From: a bacterium | GTDB lineage: Bacteria; Myxococcota_A; Bradymonadia; Bradymonadales; Bradymonadaceae | Direction: 5' to 3' | NCBI GenBank assembly: GCA_030427705.1 | Contig: JAUIBR010000020.1 | Coordinates: forward strand, 1 to 64,000 | DNA length: 64,000 nt | In this document: positions 56,874-64,000 of the stretch, one piece after another | How the letters are laid out: each line of letters opens with the position of its first letter | Numbering within the stretch: position 1 is the stretch's first letter | Program-made: the position numbers and the translations under genes | The notes under the pieces: model-generated | What the model was told of the DNA's origin: nothing | The model's input: only the letters and a program-made list of their open reading frames with translations | Database searches by the model: none

Positions 56874-57829
56874 CTTTCGTCGCTGAGCTGTGGCGTGGGA
56901 TCGATGGGAACCACCATCACATGGGTTGGCGCGCGGCGAAGCACCTCTGCGGCCACGGAACCAAATCGCAGTCGGCCACCCTTCTCGGCCTTTTGTGACC
57001 CCACAACGATAAGATCAGCATTGATCTGATCGGCACGCTGCAAAATCGAATCAGCCGGATCGCCCACGACCACCTTTCGTCGTTTCGCGAGCGTCGTCAC
57101 ATCCGTTTTTTCTGCGTGACCAATATCACCAATATTGTCGACCAATCGTTCAAACAGTGCATCGATCCGATCACGTGAGCGGTTGACGATCTTCTGCTGA
57201 TCGAACTTCACCACATGACGAAGGATATTGTTCGTGTCGGCGAGCAATGGGTCGGGAATGACGTAAAGCGCCTCGACCGAGGCCTCGACATCCATCGCCA
57301 TTCGCATGGCAGCCCCATAGGCCGCGCCATTGGCCCGAGTGAGGTCGGTCGCAAACAAGATGCGGTTGATTTCGGGATGGGTCTCGAAGTCTCGCGTCAC
57401 CAAGACTGGTGCCACGGAAGTCTTCACCACCCGTTCCGTTAGGGATCCGACGGCGTCCGCGATGGGACCGGATTCGCCGAACGCCGACATAACGACAAGA
57501 TCTGCTGCCGAGGCTGAGATGAACTTGGGCACGTCAGCACGGGGCTCACCGATCTCGACCGTGGCGTCCTCGTCATCACCCAATCCCAGATGCTTTTTCA
57601 GGCGCTTTTGCGCTGCACGCTGGATCTCATGCTCGAACTCAACTTCGTCTTCGCCCATTGCTGCGTACGGAAAGAGCACCCGGTGCAGGTGTTTGGGCAG
57701 TTTCGGGACAAAGTGAGCGATATGCAGAGTCGTGTCAGGTCGCCCGAACAGCTTCTTGGCAAAGACGTAGGCCTGCTTTGAAGATGCCGAAAAATCGACG
57801 GGAACAGAGACGTTTTCAAAACGCTGCAT
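56870..57829 (-). CDS. universal stress protein, tandem UspA domains
   Basis: 319 residues with two UspA domains. The first begins VSVPVDFSASSKQAYVFAKK and ends near SLTERVVKTSVAPVLVTRD; the second begins INRILFATDLTRANGAAY and ends ADLIVVGSQKAEKGG with FGSVAAEVLRRAPTHVMVV. The GSQ...GSVAAEV phrase in domain 2 resembles the ATP-binding G-2x-G-9x-G(S/T) loop. It is a monocistronic minus-strand gene. Confidence 0.9.
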   Translation of the reverse strand: MQRFENVSVPVDFSASSKQAYVFAKKLFGRPDTTLHIAHFVPKLPKHLHRVLFPYAAMGEDEVEFEHEIQRAAQKRLKKHLGLGDDEDATVEIGEPRADVPKFISASAADLVVMSAFGESGPIADAVGSLTERVVKTSVAPVLVTRDFETHPEINRILFATDLTRANGAAYGAAMRMAMDVEASVEALYVIPDPLLADTNNILRHVVKFDQQKIVNRSRDRIDALFERLVDNIGDIGHAEKTDVTTLAKRRKVVVGDPADSILQRADQINADLIVVGSQKAEKGGRLRFGSVAAEVLRRAPTHVMVVPIDPTPQLSDES

Positions 57830-57883
57830 CGCGGATCAATCCAAACAGAATCACGTGCCGAAACGCAGATTGTGAGTGATGAA

Positions 57884-58498
57884 CTAGTTGAGATTATCGA
57901 ACTTATCCGGCGAACCATCGCCGTCTTCATCCCAACCGATACGGACGCGCGCGTTGTTTTCGTAGTACTCGAAAACATCCGGCGTCCCATCGCGATTTTC
58001 GTCTCGTTCGACGCGAAGGAGTCCACCCTTTTTGTCGAAGTATTTGATCACGGTGAACTGCCCCGAGAAATCGGTTGAAAGCTCTTTCCGTGTGACGACT
58101 CCACCTTCATAGAAAACGACGAGGTCGACCTTGTTATCCAGGTCGAGGTCCATCTCTTCTTCGACGATATCACCCTGAGCATCAGGGTATTGCCACATGT
58201 CCACGCGGCCATCGAAGTTCATGTCTCGTTCGAATCGCTTAACGGCGGTGTCATCTTTATACGTCCATTGATCGTCTTTCCCGTCACCGTTTAGGTCGAC
58301 CTTCGTGACGGTGTAGTCGTCTTTGACGAGATTTCCCAATCTCGCCCGACCACCCTCAGGTCCACCAGACTTCAGTGCCGACTCTGCATCTTGTTCTGCA
58401 GAATCGCCGCATCCCACCATCATCACCAGCATGACGCTTGCGAACAACGATAGAAAACGCCGCAGGAAACGGCCGTCAATGTCGCGAAAATTCTTCAT
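57884..58498 (-). CDS. lipoprotein with Ca2+-binding-like DxNxDG repeats
   Basis: 204 residues from ATG at 58496-58498 (the longest frame adds 12 residues). The leader ends VMLVMMVGC with Cys30. Five repeats of the EF-hand/thrombospondin-3 type loop are seen: DLNGDGKDDQWTY, DMNFDGRVDMWQY, DLDLDNKVDLVVFY, DENRDGTPDVFEYY, DEDGDGSPDKF. Calcium binding is expected from the Asp spacing. No close neighbour suggests a partner. Confidence 0.75.
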   Translation of the reverse strand: MKNFRDIDGRFLRRFLSLFASVMLVMMVGCGDSAEQDAESALKSGGPEGGRARLGNLVKDDYTVTKVDLNGDGKDDQWTYKDDTAVKRFERDMNFDGRVDMWQYPDAQGDIVEEEMDLDLDNKVDLVVFYEGGVVTRKELSTDFSGQFTVIKYFDKKGGLLRVERDENRDGTPDVFEYYENNARVRIGWDEDGDGSPDKFDNLN

Positions 58499-58677
58499 CA
58501 CATCCCAATCCGAACGCAGGTGGCGACACTCCACCTAGCGTGTCTTGGTTACACTCGTTTGGTACCAAAGAAATACCAAAGTGCAAAGCTACAACGGTGT
58601 TAAGGCGATGCGAAATCCGTGGTACGACCCGTGTGCACGTAATGATCGAAACCTACGAACCGAAGTGAACCAACCGC

Positions 58678-61416
58678 ATGTCTGACACCCTCTATATCGT
58701 CGATGGTTCGGCCTACATCTACCGCGCGTTCTACGCGATTCGGAATCTTTCCAACTCGCAGGGGTTTCCCACAAACGCGGTCTTCGGCTTCATTTCGATG
58801 CTCCGAAAGCTTCTTGAACAGGAAGACCCCGAGTACCTCGCCGTCACCTTTGACCCATTCGGTGCGCCGGAACCGACGTTCCGCACGCAGATTTTTCCGG
58901 AGTACAAAGCCAACCGTGATGCGATGCCCGAGGATCTTCGGGTGCAGCTGCCGTACTTCATCGAGTTCGTTGAGGCGATGAACATTCCCATGCTTAAACT
59001 CGATGGGGTCGAAGCTGATGACCTCATTGCGACGATGACAAAGCAGGCGCTCGAAGAAGATCTGAACGTGTGCATCGTCAGCGCGGACAAGGACCTGATG
59101 CAGCTCCTGGGTGATGAGCGCGTGCGCATGATCGATACGATGCGTGACAAGGTGTTTACCGAGAAAGAAGCCAAAGAACGATTTGGCGTCGAACCAGACA
59201 AGATCCGCTATGTCATGGCCCTGTCGGGGGACAGCAGCGACAACATCCCTGGCGTGCCTGGCATCGGCGAAAAGACGGGCGGCAAACTCATCGCCGAGTT
59301 CGGCGATCTGGAGACGGTGCTGGCTAGCATCGACCAGATTAGTGGCAAAAAGCGCAAAGAAAATCTGACGGAGTTCGCGGACCAAGCGCGATTGAGCCTG
59401 GAATTGGTGACCCTGAAGGAAGACTGCGAAATCGAGTTTGACCTCGAATCACTGAAGGTCTCGGCGCCCAATCCGGATGCTTTGAACGACCTCATGAGCG
59501 TGCTCGAGTTCAAGACCCCGTTTCGGGATATCCGCGCTTGGATGCGGCGTCGCGGTTTCGAAGAGGGTGTCAGCACTCCGGTGATGCCCAAGCCTGAGCG
59601 AATGGCGCCGGAGATCAAAAAGAACTACCGCACGATCTTCACCGAAGCCGAGCTCGATGAAGTCATCGAGCTCTGTGCGAAGGCCGACCGTTTCGCGCTC
59701 GATCTAGAGACGACGAGTATCGATCCCCTGGATGCCGACATCGTCGGCGTGGCGCTATCCTGGGCACCACACGAGGGCTGTTATATTCCGGTCGCACACC
59801 GCTATATCGGTGCGCCGGAACAGCTACCGTTGGAGCTCGTGCTTCCCAAACTGAAGGATATTTTCGAAAGCGACGCCCATCCGAAGGTCGCCCAGAACTA
59901 CAAGTATGAATGGCTGGTGTTGAAGCGCCACGGTGTTGCGCTTGATGGCATCGAATGGGACACGCTGCTAATGAGCTACCTGCTTGATCCGGGCAAGAAT
60001 TCGCACGGTCTCGACACCATCGCGCAAGATTACCTACGGCACGAAACTATCAAGTACAGCGACGTTGCAGGGAAAGGAAAAGACCAGCTCAATTTCGAGA
60101 TGGTCGATATCCAGAAAGCCACTGACTACGCCAGTGAGGATGCGGATGTCACACTCCTGGCTTGTAACAAGCTGGAACCGACGGTCATCGAGGCGGAGCT
60201 TCGCGGAATCCATGACGATATCGAGCGCCCGCTATCGATTGTCCTGGCGCGAATGGAAGAGGCAGGAATCTGCGTCGACACCCAGATCTTGGCTGAGCTT
60301 GGTGAAGCCATGCAAAAAGACTTGGATGTCCTACAGGCTCAAATCGACGAAGTCGCTGGCCAATCGCTCAACGCAAACAGCCCGGTGCAGCTGCGAGAGG
60401 TCCTCTTCGATAAGCTTGGCCTTCCCGTAAAGAAGCGCACCCGAACTGGCCCATCGACAGACCAATCGGTCTTGGAACAGCTGATGGAGCTGCACGAATT
60501 GCCAGGACTTATCCTCGAGTACCGCAGCTTCTCGAAACTGAAGGGCACGTACATTGACGCCCTTCCTGCACTTATTCGCGAAGACTCTGGCCGCATCCAC
60601 ACCGACTTTAACCAAGCCGTGGCAGCGACTGGCCGGCTGTCGTCTTCGAATCCAAATCTGCAGAATATTCCGGTCCGAAGCGACCGTGGACGCGAGATCC
60701 GAAAGGCATTCATACCGGGCGCAGGTAAGAAGCTGATAGTCGCTGACTACTCGCAGATTGAGCTTCGCATCATGGCCCATATGTCAGGCGATCCTAAGCT
60801 CATTGAAGCCTACCAGAACGGGGACGATATCCACCGCGTGACGGCATCCCAAATCTTTGACGTTGCTTTGGACGAGGTCACGACCGACCAGCGACGGGCC
60901 GGCAAGACCATCAACTTTGGCGTCATGTATGGGATGGGACCAAACCGGCTCGCGCGGGACCTGAAAATCAAGCGCAAAGAGGCGAAGCAGTACATCACGA
61001 ACTACTTTGAACGCTATCAGGGCGTTCAAGCATTCTTTGAACAACTGCGTAACCATGCACGCGAAGTTGGTTATGCCGAAACGATGTTCGGCCGACGGCG
61101 AATTCTTGAGCAGATCAATGGGTTTGGCGGACAGCGTGCATTCGCCGAGCGCGTGGCGGTGAACATGCCAATCCAGGGGACCGCCGCGGATATCATCAAG
61201 ATTGCGATGCTCAATATCCAATCGGAGATCGACGCGGATGACCTACCGTTGACCATGCTGTTGCAGGTTCACGATGAACTGGTCTTTGAAGTGGATGAGA
61301 GCCGCGTGCTGGACGCATCGCGTTTGATTCGCTCAAAGATGGAGGGTGTTATCGAGCTCGATGCACCGTTGGAAGTTGAATTGGGCGTCGGCCAGAACTG
61401 GCTGGACGCCAAGTAG
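58678..61416 (+). CDS. polA: DNA polymerase I
   Basis: 912 residues with all three activities. The 5'-3' exonuclease (1-290) has YIVDGSAYIYRAFYA and GVEADDLIATM. The 3'-5' proofreading domain (about 315-510) keeps FALDLETTSIDP, with the acidic pair, and YASEDADVT. The polymerase domain has motif A DYSQIELRIMAHMSGD, motif B RRAGKTINFGVMYG and motif C QVHDELVFEV. The upstream gap of 179 bp should hold its promoter. The stop abuts the small minus-strand ORF. Confidence 0.97.
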   Translation: MSDTLYIVDGSAYIYRAFYAIRNLSNSQGFPTNAVFGFISMLRKLLEQEDPEYLAVTFDPFGAPEPTFRTQIFPEYKANRDAMPEDLRVQLPYFIEFVEAMNIPMLKLDGVEADDLIATMTKQALEEDLNVCIVSADKDLMQLLGDERVRMIDTMRDKVFTEKEAKERFGVEPDKIRYVMALSGDSSDNIPGVPGIGEKTGGKLIAEFGDLETVLASIDQISGKKRKENLTEFADQARLSLELVTLKEDCEIEFDLESLKVSAPNPDALNDLMSVLEFKTPFRDIRAWMRRRGFEEGVSTPVMPKPERMAPEIKKNYRTIFTEAELDEVIELCAKADRFALDLETTSIDPLDADIVGVALSWAPHEGCYIPVAHRYIGAPEQLPLELVLPKLKDIFESDAHPKVAQNYKYEWLVLKRHGVALDGIEWDTLLMSYLLDPGKNSHGLDTIAQDYLRHETIKYSDVAGKGKDQLNFEMVDIQKATDYASEDADVTLLACNKLEPTVIEAELRGIHDDIERPLSIVLARMEEAGICVDTQILAELGEAMQKDLDVLQAQIDEVAGQSLNANSPVQLREVLFDKLGLPVKKRTRTGPSTDQSVLEQLMELHELPGLILEYRSFSKLKGTYIDALPALIREDSGRIHTDFNQAVAATGRLSSSNPNLQNIPVRSDRGREIRKAFIPGAGKKLIVADYSQIELRIMAHMSGDPKLIEAYQNGDDIHRVTASQIFDVALDEVTTDQRRAGKTINFGVMYGMGPNRLARDLKIKRKEAKQYITNYFERYQGVQAFFEQLRNHAREVGYAETMFGRRRILEQINGFGGQRAFAERVAVNMPIQGTAADIIKIAMLNIQSEIDADDLPLTMLLQVHDELVFEVDESRVLDASRLIRSKMEGVIELDAPLEVELGVGQNWLDAK

Positions 61417-61569
61417 CTACTCTTCCTCTTGCGCAGCCTCTTCGTCTTCGCCCTCTTCGGCTTTGGCTTCGCGCGCAGCGGCCGGACGCATCAATTTTTG
61501 GGTCGACCGAGTTGGACGTTCTGGCGTTTGCTCGGTTGATTCTTCGTTTTCGTCGACTTCTTTGTTCAT
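61417..61569 (-). CDS. 50-residue acidic small protein
   Basis: A short reading frame translated here by hand: ATG at 61567-61569, stop at 61417-61419. The product starts MNKEVDENEESTEQTPERPT, has a short neutral middle (KLMRPAAA) and ends EGEDEEAAQEEE. GAGG lies 5 bases before the ATG, the gene is 10 bp downstream of the TauE/SafE-like gene, and its stop makes the same TAGCTA junction with polA as the first gene pair of the window. No family recognised. Confidence 0.55.
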   Translation of the reverse strand: MNKEVDENEESTEQTPERPTRSTQKLMRPAAAREAKAEEGEDEEAAQEEE

Positions 61570-61579
61570 GGCATCCTCG

Positions 61580-62332
61580 CTACCACAGCATGATTACCAG
61601 CTTCTCCCCGAATAACTCGAAGGGCAGGTGCACATGCTCAATCCAACCGTGTGTGGCTGCTGTGATGAGGCCTAACCATACGCCAGATATCAGGAAAGCC
61701 CAAGGTACGATCACGTCTTTACTGACCCCTTTCAGCCCCAAACCCGCAGCAATTGAGACGCTCATCAGGGTTGGTGTGGTCATTAACACCAGCACGATCA
61801 TCACGCCCGCCCCATGAATTGGGCTGTGGGTTGAGATCGCCACACCCAAGACCCAAAACATCAACATACAGGGCAAAAACCCAAGCAACATGCCGGTGAC
61901 AAACGCCCGCACCAGCGGAGATGTTGCTTTCGAGCCCGTTTTCAATGCGCCCGCAACGATCTTTCCGGTTCGTCCGGCAATGGCAGAAGCCCAGTTAGGT
62001 AGCCGCCTTGCGATGAATTTGAACTGAGTGATCCCGATCAGAATCATCGCTGCGGCCAACACAAATCCAGCACCGTTGGTGAAACGCGATAATCCGGACT
62101 CAAATGCGGCACCAAAGAGACCTGCTAGCGCCCCCATCACGCCATAGGTAATTGCGCGACCAATCTGGTAGGCCGCGACCATCTGGATGCGTTGACCGGT
62201 CGTCTTTCCGGCGACCGTTACGCCCGCGATCAACGGTCCGCACATGCCGGCACAGTGGAACGTGACCCACAGCAACCCAATGGATACGACCTGAATGTAA
62301 AAGGCCTGAGCTTCCATGATTGGACTCAACAT
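61580..62332 (-). CDS. TauE/SafE-like membrane protein, cytochrome oxidase-associated
   Basis: About 250 residues (ATG at 62332 or 62317, TTG at 62359) with six or seven helices. The first helix contains VTFHCAGMCGPLI, the His-Cys-Cys signature of the sulphite-exporter TauE/SafE-like (DsbD-like) proteins found near cbb3 oxidase genes. These are thought to help copper or haem handling during oxidase assembly. GMLLGFLPCMLMFWVLG holds another conserved Cys. It is divergent from ccoN, which supports the oxidase link. Confidence 0.8.
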   Translation of the reverse strand: MLSPIMEAQAFYIQVVSIGLLWVTFHCAGMCGPLIAGVTVAGKTTGQRIQMVAAYQIGRAITYGVMGALAGLFGAAFESGLSRFTNGAGFVLAAAMILIGITQFKFIARRLPNWASAIAGRTGKIVAGALKTGSKATSPLVRAFVTGMLLGFLPCMLMFWVLGVAISTHSPIHGAGVMIVLVLMTTPTLMSVSIAAGLGLKGVSKDVIVPWAFLISGVWLGLITAATHGWIEHVHLPFELFGEKLVIMLW

Positions 62333-62647
62333 CAGTCGACGGGAATGTACCCGACTCAACCACAGTGAGCAATCTTTGCGCCAGCGGATGAATGTCCCAA
62401 GCGCTAGATTTCACGGGACAATCTGCGAATACCGTGATAATCCTCGGCGCAATTCTGACGCAGGTTCAGACATGGGCGCAATTATTTCGCACCCCTGATG
62501 CTTGGGTAGACACATGGCTACACCTCAACGTATTGATTTCGCGGGTTGATCGACAATTTTCGCGGCTAGACCAGATCTGGCACGAGTCTTGACCTAGCAC
62601 ACGCCGACCCGAGAAGCGGAGTGAATGGTAATGAATAGGAGGAAAAC

Positions 62648-64000
62648 GTGAGTTCCAGTACCGAATCGAGCCCGAAGTCAGCGCTCGAGAAGGTCGTGTA
62701 CGACGACAAAGTTGTACGGGCTTTCTTGTGGGCCACCATGATTTGGGGCGTTATTGGAATGCTCGCCGGCGTTGTGCTGGCGCTTCAGATCGCTTGGTTC
62801 CCCGCGAACCAGACCGAGTTCTTTACGTTTGGGCGACTTCGTCCACTTCACACCAATGCGGTGATTTTTGCGTTCGCAGGTAACGCAATTTTCACGGCGG
62901 TGTATTACTCGACGCAGCGACTGATGAAGACGCGCATGTTCAACGACATGTTGAGCTGGGTCCACTTCGTGGGTTGGCAGCTCATCATCGTTAGCGCGGC
63001 GATTACACTCCCGCTTGGCATCACACAATCTCGCGAATACGCGGAATTGGAGTGGCCGATCGACATTGCCATCACGGTGATTTGGGTTGTGTTTGCGGTG
63101 AACTTCTTTGGCACGCTAATCAAGCGTCGCGAGAAGCATATCTACGTCGCAATCTGGTTCTACATCGCGTCGATCGTGACGGTTGCGGTGCTGCACATCT
63201 TCAACAACCTCGTCGTGCCAGTCGGGTTGTTCAAGAGCTATTCAGCATTCGCAGGGGTTCAAGACGCGCTGATTCAGTGGTGGTATGGACACAACGCCGT
63301 TGCGTTCTTCCTGACCACTCCGTTCTTGGGCTTGATGTATTACTTCCTGCCCAAAGCCGCTGAACGCCCGGTTTTCTCGTACAAACTGTCCATCGTCCAC
63401 TTCTGGTCGTTGGTGTTCATCTATATCTGGGCTGGACCGCACCACCTTCACTACACGGCGCTTCCTGAGTGGGCGTCGACGATGGGGATGGTGTTCTCGA
63501 TCATGCTTTGGATGCCCAGCTGGGGCGGCATGATCAACGGTCTCTTCACACTTCGTGGTGCCTGGCACAAATTGCGCGACGATCCCGTCCTGAAGTTCTT
63601 CGTGGTCGGAATCACGTTCTACGGCATGTCCACGTTTGAAGGTCCGATGTTGTCCGTGAAGATGGTCAACTCGTTGAGCCACTACACCGACTGGACCATC
63701 GCGCACGTTCACAGTGGTGCGCTTGGATGGAACGGTTTCATGACCTTCGGCATGATCTACTGGTTGCTGCCTCGTCTTTGGGATGGTGAATACAACAAGA
63801 AGCTCGCCAACTGGCACTTCTGGTTGGGCACAGTCGGTATTCTGCTTTACGTCATCGCCATGTACTCCGCTGGAGTGACGCAGGGTCTGATGTGGCGTGC
63901 CTTCGATGAAACTGGGCGTCTGATGTACCCCGATTTCATGGAGACGGTCATTCAGTTGATGCCAATGTACTGGGTCCGCGTCCTTGGTGGCCTGCTCTAC
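62648..64000 (+). CDS. ccoN: cbb3-type cytochrome c oxidase subunit I (partial)
   Basis: The frame is open from GTG at 62648 (GGAGG 6 bases before) to the window end: 451 codons, 3' end missing. The haem-copper core is clear: His in [10 protein letters not shown] (low-spin haem b), [11 protein letters not shown] (CuB His), [12 protein letters not shown] (CuB His pair) and [17 protein letters not shown] (haem b3 and b His). This is the terminal oxidase of low-oxygen respiration, normally followed by ccoO and ccoP. The cbb3 type is shown by the absence of the usual helix VI Tyr and by the HVHSGALGW phrase. Confidence 0.95.
   Translation, partial: MSSSTESSPKSALEKVVYDDKVVRAFLWATMIWGVIGMLAGVVLALQIAWFPANQTEFFTFGRLRPLHTNAVIFAFAGNAIFTAVYYSTQRLMKTRMFNDMLSWVHFVGWQLIIVSAAITLPLGITQSREYAELEWPIDIAITVIWVVFAVNFFGTLIKRREKHIYVAIWFYIASIVTVAVLHIFNNLVVPVGLFKSYSAFAGVQDALIQWWYGHNAVAFFLTTPFLGLMYYFLPKAAERPVFSYKLSIVHFWSLVFIYIWAGPHHLHYTALPEWASTMGMVFSIMLWMPSWGGMINGLFTLRGAWHKLRDDPVLKFFVVGITFYGMSTFEGPMLSVKMVNSLSHYTDWTIAHVHSGALGWNGFMTFGMIYWLLPRLWDGEYNKKLANWHFWLGTVGILLYVIAMYSAGVTQGLMWRAFDETGRLMYPDFMETVIQLMPMYWVRVLGGLLY

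Overview
The window looks like chromosomal DNA of a Gram-negative bacterium of the former deltaproteobacteria, most probably Bradymonadia/Myxococcota. This is inferred from content, not from a database search. The signs are three proteins with the same N-terminal MJ0042-type zinc ribbon (CxxC-19-CxxC), an AgmX/PglI-type C-terminal domain, PEGA-like domains, a bacterial Ser/Thr kinase with a transmembrane segment, two RCC1-repeat lipoproteins, about 13 lipoproteins in all, Asn-rich (NNVNNV) and DMGTDMG-type linkers, and frequent GTG/TTG starts. There are no rRNA or tRNA genes, insertion sequences, phage genes or CRISPR arrays that I can see. The DNA is densely coding.

Layout. 1-7.6 kb: two small membrane proteins, gyrB, an FAH-family enzyme and a PEGA-domain membrane protein on the minus strand. 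These are separated from a plus-strand outer-membrane protein by about 800 bp holding two unusual tandem-repeat arrays. 7.6-13.7 kb: a plus-strand run of phaR, a zinc-ribbon protein, a helical protein, a P-loop protein resembling KamB-type aminomutase reactivases, a large unknown protein and a truncated haemoglobin. 13.7-19.5 kb: minus-strand DUF1501/DUF1552-like Tat-exported protein with two lipoproteins (one with a CxxCH motif), an AgmX-like protein and glpK. 19.5-26.5 kb: a divergent pair of a giant degenerate kinase and an intact transmembrane Ser/Thr kinase, the latter followed by a Cys-rich/RCC1 lipoprotein. 26.5-30.5 kb: two more zinc-ribbon/TPR proteins and a GNAT-like protein. 30.5-38.7 kb: the membrane half of ATP synthase (c, a, and two assembly-type proteins), an acidic lipoprotein, gyrA, and a huge Ig/cadherin-like plus RCC1 lipoprotein. 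38.8-45.2 kb: an SPFH lipoprotein, a truncated AMP-binding protein, deoC, an M14-type deacylase and a fused membrane/spermidine-synthase-like protein. 45.3-55.6 kb: a tightly packed minus-strand set of exported proteins (two OB-fold-like lipoproteins, a beta-barrel, a lamin-tail lipoprotein, a degenerate PLD and a PLD-lamin-tail protein), divergent from a metzincin protease lipoprotein and a HEAT-repeat protein. 55.7-64 kb: DUF2007, ssb, a universal stress protein, polA, a TauE/SafE-like protein and the start of ccoN, which runs off the window.

How it fits together. Core functions present are DNA topology (gyrA, gyrB), replication and repair (polA, ssb), F0 ATP synthase and a cbb3-type oxidase. 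Around them sit cell-surface and signalling genes. The best candidate for an undescribed system is the 45.3-53.1 kb secreted cluster. It splits across separate envelope proteins the lamin-tail and OB-fold domains that, in known extracellular nucleases of the ExeM type, occur in one polypeptide, and it adds HKD (PLD/Nuc) enzymes and a barrel. I suggest, as inference only, extracellular nucleic acid or phospholipid processing.
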